A stretch of DNA of 11,793 nt from JADFSZ01 sp022560555 [NCBI: PVC group bacterium]. Its GTDB lineage: Bacteria > GCA-001730085 > JADFSZ01. Shown piece after piece: positions 1-5,706 of this stretch. The position numbers were made by a program, and so were the translations under genes. The stretch's first letter is position 1; each line of letters starts with the position of its first letter. Where the stretch lies: assembly GCA_022560555.1 (NCBI GenBank), contig JADFSZ010000036.1, positions 1-11,793 on the forward strand, given 5' to 3'. The notes beneath the pieces were generated by a model that saw nothing but the letters and a program-made list of their open reading frames with translations, did not search any database and was not told where the DNA came from.

Positions 1-1
1 G

Positions 2-59
2 AGTTCGGAGATAAAAGCAGAATAGTTCGTAGTTCGGAGAAAAAAGAAAAAGATTCGGA
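2..59. repeat. short imperfect 7-base direct repeat (AGTTCGG/AGTTCGT)
   Basis: The motif AGTTCGGAGA occurs at 2-11 and again at 32-41. The second copy directly follows AGTTCGT at 25-31, giving a 7-base period, and a diverged ATTCGGA lies at 53-59. The stretch lies just upstream of the aminotransferase and codes for nothing visible. It may continue beyond the left edge of the window. Confidence 0.5.
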
Positions 60-95
60 ATGAAGAGTTTAGGGTTGGGGAGCCGGACAAAGATT

Positions 96-1250
96 ATGAA
101 AATAAATATAAGTAAAAAAGTCAAAAAAGTTCCTCCCTCGGGAATACGCGCGTTTTTTGATCTCGTGTTGGGAATGGATGATGTGATTTCCTTGGGTGTC
201 GGGGAGCCGGATTTTGTGAGTCCCTGGAACGTTTGTGAGGCGGCCATCCACAGCATTGAGAACGGCTTGACGTCTTATACGTCTAATAAGGGGATGATTG
301 AGCTGAGACAAGCGATCAGCGAAGATCTCCGCGAAAGGTATAAAATAACATATCATCCGGATTCGGAGATCTTGATCACGGTGGGAGTAAGCGAAGCTTT
401 GGATTTGGCCTTAAGAGCTATTCTTGATCCGGGCGATACCGTTTTGATTCCCGAGCCGTGTTATGTCTCGTATCATCCGTTGAGCGAGCTGGCCGGAGGA
501 AAAGCAGTTTATGTTCCGACAACATTGAAGACGAACTTTAAATTGACGCCTCAAATTTTAAAAAAGCACATTGGTCCTAAAGTACGGGCCATCATATTCA
601 ACTATCCGTCTAACCCGACGGGAACATCTTATTCCAAAAAAGAGCTTTTGGCTTTGTCAAAAATCTTTTTAAAGCATAAAATTGCCGTAATCAGCGATGA
701 AATTTACGGAGAACTGACATATGATAACCCCCATGTTCCTTTTCCCACTTTGCCCGGAGTCAAGGATCTGACAATCTATCTGAATGGGTTTTCAAAGGTC
801 CATGCTATGACCGGCTGGCGCATTGGTTATGCGTGCGGGCCGCGGCATGTGATAGAAGCTATGGAAAAAATTCATCAATACTCCATCATGTGCGCTCCGA
901 TTGCGGGGCAGATTGCCGGTATTGAAGCTGTGAAAAACTCCGCTAATGCTGTTCGGGATATGAAGAGAGAATATTTTCTTCGAAGAGAATTTCTTGTTTC
1001 ACGACTCAATCATTTGGGGCTTGACTGTCGCAAGCCCGAAGGAGCCTTTTATGTGTTTCCTTCTATTAAGAAAACCGGGCTGACGGATCTCGAATTCTCG
1101 AGACGTCTTCTTGAGAAAGAAAATGTGGCTGTTGTGCCGGGGTCTGCTTTTGGGCCGTCAGGCAAAGGGCACATCCGCATGGCTTATGCGTCCAGCATGA
1201 TCAAGCTTAAAGAAGCCATGCTTCGTATTGAGCGATTTTGTCGAAAATAA
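96..1250 (+). CDS. PLP-dependent aminotransferase, class I/II fold (aspartate/aromatic aminotransferase-like)
   Basis: This is a cytosolic fold-type I aminotransferase that moves an amino group between an amino acid and a 2-oxo acid using pyridoxal phosphate. Numbered from the ATG at 96 (384 residues), the N-terminal substrate region VISLGVGEPDF is at about 30-40 and the NYPSNPTG motif at 169-176. The cofactor-binding Asp of SDEIY is D201, the PLP lysine of GFSKVHAMTGWR is K234, and the carboxylate-binding Arg in HIRMAY is R361. All key residues are present and the length is normal. An in-frame ATG at 60 would add 12 residues (MKSLGLGSRTKI) with no family counterpart. I prefer 96, where conserved sequence begins and a GGGGAG lies 13 bases upstream. 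Substrate cannot be read from sequence; aspartate, aromatic amino acids or alanine are all possible. It converges on the next gene with only six bases between stop codons. Confidence 0.92.
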   Translation: MKINISKKVKKVPPSGIRAFFDLVLGMDDVISLGVGEPDFVSPWNVCEAAIHSIENGLTSYTSNKGMIELRQAISEDLRERYKITYHPDSEILITVGVSEALDLALRAILDPGDTVLIPEPCYVSYHPLSELAGGKAVYVPTTLKTNFKLTPQILKKHIGPKVRAIIFNYPSNPTGTSYSKKELLALSKIFLKHKIAVISDEIYGELTYDNPHVPFPTLPGVKDLTIYLNGFSKVHAMTGWRIGYACGPRHVIEAMEKIHQYSIMCAPIAGQIAGIEAVKNSANAVRDMKREYFLRREFLVSRLNHLGLDCRKPEGAFYVFPSIKKTGLTDLEFSRRLLEKENVAVVPGSAFGPSGKGHIRMAYASSMIKLKEAMLRIERFCRK

Positions 1251-1256
1251 TTCCCT

Positions 1257-1928
1257 TTACATCTTAACGAGTTTACGCAGCTTGAGCGAAAGGTTCTTTT
1301 TGTCCTTTCCTCTCAGGGGTTTTGCGCTAAGAGTGACACGATCATTTGGCAGAAATAAGTACTCAAAAATGTAGAGGCTGGAATCTTCAGGCTGAAGAGT
1401 TTGGTCTTGATACTGCTTTATGTCAACAGTTGAAAGGGATTTTTGTTCAAAATAAACGTAATCATCGCGTTCCTTCCAGCTCTTCAGGAAATTTAAAAGA
1501 TCATCTCTCTTTTGTAATCCGGCTTTCGCAAGCTGAAAAATCGAACTGGGAGGCCCCACGAGCAAGGCGTGTGATGCTTCGACGGGGTGTGTTTGTCCTG
1601 ATGTGTTTTTTAGTTGAAAGTCCAAGATTTTTTGTCCGGATGCAAGAATGTCCCAATCATTTTGATGGGACGATTTCCCTCGTTTATCAAACATCGTTTT
1701 TTCATAACTTTGGCGAACCTCATACCGACAGCCGATACATTGTGTGCGGGAGAAGGGGGCCTTGATGAGATGAATTTCCCCGAGCCTCCCCTCAAAACTT
1801 TTTTCCCCTGCTGAAGAAAGAGACAATCCTTGAAGAGCCGAATCTTCATGGGCGAGGTCGCGCCGGATGACAAATAAACTAACGGCGACAATAACAGCAA
1901 CTAAAATTAAAAGGATAATAATCAGCAT
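1257..1928 (-). CDS. membrane-anchored GIDE-domain-like protein of unknown function
   Basis: The 223-residue protein starts with one hydrophobic segment (residues 2-21, MLIIILLILVAVIVAVSLFV) followed by IRR. This suggests a single N-terminal anchor with a cytoplasmic C-terminal domain. The rest resembles the GIDE-type domain seen in bacterial homologues of the MUL1/MAPL family. It has a core with PFSRTQCIGCRYEV (58-71), a tryptophan before ILASGQ (W92), a strand pair DFQLKNTSGQ (103-112) followed by a Val/Ala pair, and a C-terminal EYLFLPNDRVTLSAKP (189-204) matching the usual E-x-x-L-x-x-G-D-x-V-Y-V-x-G tail. No RING finger is present, so ubiquitin-ligase activity is not implied. It is transcribed in the same direction as the tRNA-Ser gene. 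No good ribosome binding site precedes the ATG at 1928. The domain match is from memory of the family pattern and is only moderately secure; that the gene is real is likely. Confidence 0.7.
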   Translation of the reverse strand: MLIIILLILVAVIVAVSLFVIRRDLAHEDSALQGLSLSSAGEKSFEGRLGEIHLIKAPFSRTQCIGCRYEVRQSYEKTMFDKRGKSSHQNDWDILASGQKILDFQLKNTSGQTHPVEASHALLVGPPSSIFQLAKAGLQKRDDLLNFLKSWKERDDYVYFEQKSLSTVDIKQYQDQTLQPEDSSLYIFEYLFLPNDRVTLSAKPLRGKDKKNLSLKLRKLVKM

Positions 1929-1992
1929 GAGACATCAAAAATTAACAAAAATGATTCTAAAATTTTTATTTAAATAAAGGGAACGAACCCAT

Positions 1993-2064
1993 CGGGGGTT
2001 CTCACTCTCCCTCTCCGTAAAAAGCTAAAAGCCTTTTACGGAGAGGGAGGGATTCGAACCCCCG
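1993..2064. repeat. imperfect palindrome: inverted partial copy of the tRNA-Ser 3' end
   Basis: Bases 1993-2022 on + closely match the 3' end of the neighbouring tRNA-Ser gene (minus strand, 2064 to 2034). CGGGGGTTC (1993-2001, the T-arm start) is shared exactly. A short diverged stretch follows, then 16 exactly matching bases (2007-2022 against 2034-2049) covering the acceptor 3' strand and the five bases beyond the gene. The inner part also forms a strong hairpin: a 16-bp perfect stem, one mismatch, three more pairs and a three-base loop. Bases 2039-2049 of this palindrome lie inside the tRNA gene. Confidence 0.8.
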
Positions 2065-2127
2065 GTACTGTTACCAGCACAACGGTTTTCGAGACCGCCA
2101 CGTTCAACCAGGCTCTGCCACCTCTCC
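2039..2127 (-). tRNA. tRNA-Ser, anticodon CGA
   Basis: The minus strand folds as a class II tRNA of about 89 bases. The acceptor arms are GGAGAGG (2127-2121) and CCTCTCC (2046-2040), with discriminator G at 2039, as is usual for serine tRNAs. The anticodon arm is GCGGT-CTCGAAA-ACCGT, placing CGA at positions 34-36 to read UCG. A long variable arm (around GTGCTGGTAACAGTAC) follows. The T arm is GGGGG-TTCGAAT-CCCTC with one G-T pair. CCA is not encoded; GTAAAA follows the acceptor strand, so CCA must be added after transcription. Confidence 0.95.
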
Positions 2128-2133
2128 CTTTCA

Positions 2134-2253
2134 TTAGCATATAGCGTTTAGCCTATAGCGCATAGAAAAAAACAATCCAACCCTTTCTCAGGTGTTTGTA
2201 TCTCAAAAGATTTTGATGTTTTTCTCTTCTAAACGCTGAACGCTATCCGCTAA
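2134..2253. repeat. inverted pair of 7-base repeat clusters (consensus NNTAGCN)
   Basis: The left arm at 2134-2165 reads as consecutive heptamers: TATAGCG, TTTAGCC, TATAGCG, then CATAG, preceded by TTAGCA. The right arm at 2229-2253, read on the minus strand, gives TTTAGCG, GATAGCG, TTCAGCG, TTTAG. The 25-base core arms (2134-2158 and 2229-2253) match at about 21 positions in inverted orientation, with 70 bases between. The element fills most of the spacer between the tRNA and the endonuclease III gene and has no coding potential. It lies directly upstream of the tRNA 5' end, so it may overlap that gene's promoter. Confidence 0.7.
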
Positions 2254-2322
2254 ATTTGGAAACATTTTAACATATTCAAAGATTCACCGCAATTCAACTT
2301 CCCTTTCTGAAAGACGAAAGAA

Positions 2323-2973
2323 TTACCGGCTTTTGATCACACCAATACGTGGGCAGGAGACGGCCACGGTGCATTTTGAACAAAAAGGACTGATCGGAGC
2401 GCAAATAGTTTTTCCGTATTTCACAAGGGTTTCGTTAACGAGAGGCCAGTATTTGCGGGGAATAATGGCTTCAAGCCGTCGCTCCGTTTGATCCGGAGTT
2501 TTCGTTTTTGCCCAGCCGAGGCGATTGGAAATCCGGTGCACATGTGTGTCCACGGGAATCGCGTTCTTGCCAAAGGCGTACACCAAAACGCAATTTGCGA
2601 CTTTCCGTCCGACTCCGGGTAGACTCATTAATTGATCGAGTGTTTCGGGAACGTGACCATGAAAATCGTCCTGAATTTTATTGGCTGTGGCTATGATAGC
2701 TTTCGTTTTTGTGTTGTAAAAACCGATTTTTTTAATTATATTTTTAACAATCCGGGAATCAGCGTTGGCGAGGGTTTTGGGAGTGCCGTACTTTTTAAAT
2801 AATTCTTTTGAGACCGGAAGGGTGACCTCGTCTTTGGCGCGCGCGGACAGGATGGTTGCAATGAGCATCTGAAATGGAGTGTGCTTTTCTTTGAGTTCAG
2901 CCAGCATCGTGAGGTTCTCTATGCTTGACATAGCTTCAAGTGTTTTAATAATATTTTTCTTCGTGTTTTTCAT
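2323..2973 (-). CDS. nth: endonuclease III, DNA glycosylase/AP lyase
   Basis: Nth removes oxidised pyrimidines from DNA and cleaves the resulting abasic site, in base excision repair. From the ATG at 2973 it has 216 residues, close to the E. coli enzyme. The helix-hairpin-helix motif LPGVGRKVA contains the catalytic lysine K124, and VDTHVHR contains the catalytic aspartate D142. The C-terminal 4Fe-4S cluster cysteines are complete, with spacing C-x6-C-x2-C-x5-C (191, 198, 201, 207). All of these sit four residues beyond the E. coli positions, which supports this start. A longer reading from a TTG at 3018 adds 15 residues (MVPDQLSQIHPVAPI) without family support; neither start has a strong ribosome binding site. 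It is divergent from the HD-GYP gene. Confidence 0.95.
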   Translation of the reverse strand: MKNTKKNIIKTLEAMSSIENLTMLAELKEKHTPFQMLIATILSARAKDEVTLPVSKELFKKYGTPKTLANADSRIVKNIIKKIGFYNTKTKAIIATANKIQDDFHGHVPETLDQLMSLPGVGRKVANCVLVYAFGKNAIPVDTHVHRISNRLGWAKTKTPDQTERRLEAIIPRKYWPLVNETLVKYGKTICAPISPFCSKCTVAVSCPRIGVIKSR

Positions 2974-3056
2974 GATAGGTGCGACCGGATGTATCTGAGA
3001 CAACTGATCCGGAACCAAAAGAGAGTGATCGTTAAATTATTTTACGTTCTCCCCCA

Positions 3057-3085
3057 AGCGTATCCGAAAGAATTATAAGTGTCAA
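3057..3085 (-). promoter_or_regulatory. possible promoter for nth
   Basis: On the minus strand a perfect -35 box TTGACA (3085-3080) is followed after 17 bases by TACGCT (3062-3057), which keeps the three most conserved -10 bases. It lies about 85 bases upstream of the preferred nth start. The weak -10 makes this uncertain. Confidence 0.35.
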
Positions 3086-3099
3086 GTAGACTTAACACA

Positions 3100-3108
3100 T
3101 GGTATAAT
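3100..3108 (+). promoter_or_regulatory. extended -10 promoter for the HD-GYP gene
   Basis: TGGTATAAT is a perfect TATAAT box (3103-3108) with the upstream TG of an extended -10 element (3100-3101). The hexamer 17 bases upstream is a poor -35, so the extended -10 would have to carry recognition. Transcription would begin near 3115, leaving a leader of about 65 bases. Confidence 0.55.
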
Positions 3109-3181
3109 TTATAAGGTGTTTATTTGTTTCACGATATCTACCTACATTAACGTTTAAGGACATACACCCCCGCGTCTATCT

Positions 3182-4264
3182 ATGATCCAGAAACAAGCCC
3201 ATAAGATTCTTATCGTCGGCTCAAATCTTATTAACCTTAAAGTCTTGGAATCCAAACTCACAAGTTTGGGCTATTCTGTTGTTAAAGCAACAGATGGGGT
3301 GATGGCTATCCAGATGGCTAAAGATTTGATGGTGGATATGATTATTTTAGAGACACAAATTAAAGAAATGGACGGATATAAAATCGGGAAAACCGTAAAA
3401 ACAAACAGTGATATAAAACACATTATTACCGTTTTTGTAGTGGATGACGAAGGGAGTGTGTCACTGGAGAAAGCCGCGCAAGCGGGCGCAGATGAGTTTA
3501 TAGCGAGGCCCTTTGATCAGGTCGTTTTAGATTTGCGTCTCAAATCACTATTTAATTCCAAAATCATTACGGATGAATTTGCGGATCTTCAGGTTGATCT
3601 TGAGCTGAAAATTGCCCAGAGGGCCGTTGAGGCCATGGAGGCGAGCGACGCGGGACTTTATGCTTTGGCGAAGTTGGCAGAATCACGTGACCACGAAACA
3701 GGTGAACATTTGGATCGGATTCGCCGGTATTGTGTTGTTCTTACGCATGAACTTTCGAGCATGTATGAATTTGACGAACAAATTGAAAAAGGATTTATCG
3801 CGAATATTTATCGATCAAGCCCTCTTCATGATATCGGAAAAGTTGGGATTCCCGACAGTATTTTGTTAAAACCCGGAAAATTGACGGTTGAGGAATTTGA
3901 AATTATGAAAACACACACAACGATCGGCGCAACCATTTTAAAAGACGCTTATACGATGATGCAAAACAAACCCCACTTTGAATTGGCGTGGATTATCGCG
4001 TTGACTCATCACGAAAAATATAATGGGAACGGATATCCCCAAGGGACCAAGGGAAAAGACATCCCGCTGTGCGGGAGGATCGTTGCGTTGTGTGATGTTT
4101 ATGACGCTCTTGTCTCCAAAAGAGTTTACAAAGACGCGATGAGTCATGAGGAAGCAAAAAAAATTATTTTGGGTGAACCGGGCAAACATTTTGATCCCAT
4201 CATCGTTAAAGCTTTTGGAAATGTGGAACAGCAGTTTTTAGAAGTCAAGCGACGCTATCAATAG
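3182..4264 (+). CDS. HD-GYP phosphodiesterase with a degenerate receiver domain
   Basis: Predicted cytosolic c-di-GMP phosphodiesterase of 360 residues. The N-terminal part (about 7-128) has a response-regulator receiver fold but lacks the phosphorylation chemistry. The acidic pair is replaced by G13-S14 (ILIVGSN), the phosphoacceptor Asp by E57 (IILETQIKEMDG), and the conserved Lys by R109 (ARPF). A helical linker (about 130-165) leads into an HD-GYP domain with its metal ligands in place: H171-E172, H176, H216-D217 with K220, H245, H276-H277, D305, and the signature HHEKYNGNGYP (276-286). It should hydrolyse c-di-GMP, but phosphorylation of its own receiver is unlikely; Glu might mimic a permanently phosphorylated state. 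Only a distant AAGGA (3156-3160) precedes the ATG, and no better in-frame start was found. The stop codon is TAG. The next gene, also on +, begins 298 bases later and has a related architecture. Confidence 0.93.
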   Translation: MIQKQAHKILIVGSNLINLKVLESKLTSLGYSVVKATDGVMAIQMAKDLMVDMIILETQIKEMDGYKIGKTVKTNSDIKHIITVFVVDDEGSVSLEKAAQAGADEFIARPFDQVVLDLRLKSLFNSKIITDEFADLQVDLELKIAQRAVEAMEASDAGLYALAKLAESRDHETGEHLDRIRRYCVVLTHELSSMYEFDEQIEKGFIANIYRSSPLHDIGKVGIPDSILLKPGKLTVEEFEIMKTHTTIGATILKDAYTMMQNKPHFELAWIIALTHHEKYNGNGYPQGTKGKDIPLCGRIVALCDVYDALVSKRVYKDAMSHEEAKKIILGEPGKHFDPIIVKAFGNVEQQFLEVKRRYQ

Positions 4265-4562
4265 TACGATCATGCTAAGGGCATCCTCTCTTACATTCCC
4301 CTCCCCCTTTTTTTATTATTGTTGTTTTTTTCAACATAGAGACTTCTTGGAAGCCATTTATGGGCAGCTTTTCAAAAACCTGTGTACAGAACATGGAGAA
4401 ATTCAGGTGAGTTGTGGGCGTAAATTATTCATATAAAATACTTTACACGAATTACGATTTTAAGGATGAAATTTTGGCCTGTCGATTGCAAAACCATTAA
4501 GGAACAAAGGTGGAGTTCAGTATGTACGGGGATTAATAAAAAAGGCACGAAAACGAGCGATA
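4265..4562. other. 298-base intergenic region with possible weak promoter and a Shine-Dalgarno-linked four-codon ORF
   Basis: No gene of normal size is present. A T-rich stretch at about 4307-4333 follows the HD-GYP stop but has no convincing terminator stem. A weak promoter candidate is TTGTGG (4412-4417), 16 bases, TAAAAT (4434-4439). A strong ribosome binding site, AAAGGTGGAG (4506-4515), sits seven bases before an ATG (4522) that opens only ATG TAC GGG GAT TAA, ending at 4536. The downstream GGDEF-like gene starts at 4563 without a good ribosome binding site of its own. No c-di-GMP riboswitch core was recognised. Confidence 0.5.
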
Positions 4563-5555
4563 ATGAGACAAGCTAAAACAAAACATCATCTATGGCTCCT
4601 GAGCCGTAGAAATCATGCTGAAGTTACTCAAGGCTTGTCCGGCCTTGTGTACAGTCTTCATATCGAAAGTTCTATTGAAAGGATATCCTCTAAGCTAAGC
4701 CGCTTGCCGTGCGACCTCCTTCTGATCAATCTTCCCTTAAAGGAAGTTACCAAAGAGATGTTTGTCGAATTTCGTGAATGCCTAGGACATAAGAAAATTC
4801 CGATTATTGTTATTTCGTCCCCGGAGGATTTTTCTCTTTTCGTGCATGTTGTCAACAGATATGCGGATGATTACATTGTGAGTCCTGTTCGGGCTGTGGA
4901 ATTGAGCGCGCGCATCGAGAAAATTCTTAAAACAAAAAAGATTTCCGCGCGAAGTCTTCATTCGTTGACACATTTACCCAACCGTTTATGGACGCGTGAC
5001 ATGATTGAAGACATCATTCGTCGGAATATATTGTTCGCGACAGCCTGGATCGATATCAATGGATTAGAAACCTATAACGAGCTTTTTGGGTATCTTCAGG
5101 GGGATGACGTTTTGAGAGGGTTAGCGAGAATCATCAAAAACACTTTTGCGAAATGTGATCGGACAAAGTCAAGTTTTTGCGGACATTTAGGAAGCGATAA
5201 TTTTGTTGTGATCGATGATGTCAACCGGATGGATATGATCTGTCAAAATATTCTTCGGGAATTCGAAATTTTTAAAACATCTCTTTACAGCCAAAAAGAT
5301 CTTGAACATCAATATGTGATTTCCAAGGATCGAAAAGGCGAGTTGACCTTAGGCCCTTTGATGAGTCTTTCTATCGCCATTGTCACAAATGAAAAACGCC
5401 AAATTTATCATTTTGGGCAAATAAATATGATCGCGCGCCAAATGCACAAATTCCTTCTGACCCGTTCCGGTAGTCATATGATTAAAGATCGCCGGATGGA
5501 TTTTTTGGGCAGCAGTATGAATAGCCGTAGGCACCATTCAATCCCCATTTCTTAA
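4563..5555 (+). CDS. degenerate GGDEF-domain protein with a pseudo-receiver domain
   Basis: The 330-residue soluble protein has two parts. Residues about 8-125 look like a receiver domain stripped of its active site: the usual acidic pair is S14-R15, the phosphoacceptor position is N56 (LLLINLPL), and the conserved Lys is S107 (YIVSPV). Residues about 128-310 form a GGDEF-like domain. It has LTHLPNRLW (135-143) in place of the usual LTGLPNR, metal-binding D164 in WIDINGLETYNELFGY, and QGDDVL (179-184). The signature GG[DE]EF is altered to GSDNF (210-214). Loss of the second Gly and of the Glu argues against diguanylate cyclase activity; the domain may bind nucleotide or serve in protein contacts. 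The start is unsure: the ATG at 4563 has no clear ribosome binding site, and the frame is open upstream to a TGA at 4467 but lacks an ATG, GTG or TTG. It probably works with the HD-GYP protein encoded just upstream. Confidence 0.85.
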   Translation: MRQAKTKHHLWLLSRRNHAEVTQGLSGLVYSLHIESSIERISSKLSRLPCDLLLINLPLKEVTKEMFVEFRECLGHKKIPIIVISSPEDFSLFVHVVNRYADDYIVSPVRAVELSARIEKILKTKKISARSLHSLTHLPNRLWTRDMIEDIIRRNILFATAWIDINGLETYNELFGYLQGDDVLRGLARIIKNTFAKCDRTKSSFCGHLGSDNFVVIDDVNRMDMICQNILREFEIFKTSLYSQKDLEHQYVISKDRKGELTLGPLMSLSIAIVTNEKRQIYHFGQINMIARQMHKFLLTRSGSHMIKDRRMDFLGSSMNSRRHHSIPIS

Positions 5556-5588
5556 AAGTCCCCATCAGCTCATATAATGCGCCTCAAA

Positions 5589-5644
5589 GTGGCAGGATGG
5601 ACATTGTTTGACAAAATGTGAAATTGGCTCTATAATCCTGCCGC
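5589..5644. promoter_or_regulatory. inverted repeat flanking the hppA promoter (operator-like)
   Basis: GGCAGGAT (5591-5598) and ATCCTGCC (5635-5642) are perfect inverted copies 36 bases apart. The arms extend to ten bases each if one G-T pair is allowed. The left arm lies just upstream of the -35 box. The right arm overlaps the end of the -10 box and the likely start point. The left arm would not be in the transcript, so any role is at DNA level, such as a regulator binding both half-sites. Confidence 0.5.
5608..5636 (+). promoter_or_regulatory. consensus sigma-70 promoter for hppA
   Basis: TTGACA (5608-5613) and TATAAT (5631-5636) are both perfect consensus boxes separated by the optimal 17 bases. 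Transcription should start near 5643, giving a leader of about 64 bases before the ATG at 5707. Confidence 0.9.
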
Positions 5645-5706
5645 AATTATTGTGTATAACTTAAAGATAGCGAACGAATTATAAAAAAGCCGGAGATACC
5701 CATTAT

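Noticed and set aside
60-95. Longer aminotransferase start at 60
   Set aside because: The extra 12 residues do not resemble the family N-terminus and the conserved sequence begins at the ATG at 96; it cannot be formally excluded.
1346-1765. 139-codon plus-strand open frame opposite the GIDE-like gene
   Set aside because: It lies wholly inside the minus-strand gene, has no recognisable domain and no ribosome binding site; the opposite strand gives a protein with a clear membrane anchor and domain pattern.
4306-4340. T-rich run with TGTTG...CAACA as a terminator for the HD-GYP gene
   Set aside because: The stem is only five mostly weak pairs around an all-T loop and has no T-tract after it.
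4265-4562. c-di-GMP riboswitch ahead of the GGDEF-like gene
   Set aside because: The conserved GEMM core sequence and its paired stems could not be found in this spacer.
4466-4576. 36-codon ORF (MKFWPVD...) overlapping the start of the GGDEF-like gene
   Set aside because: AAGG abuts the ATG with no spacing, there is no homology, and it runs out of frame into a real gene.
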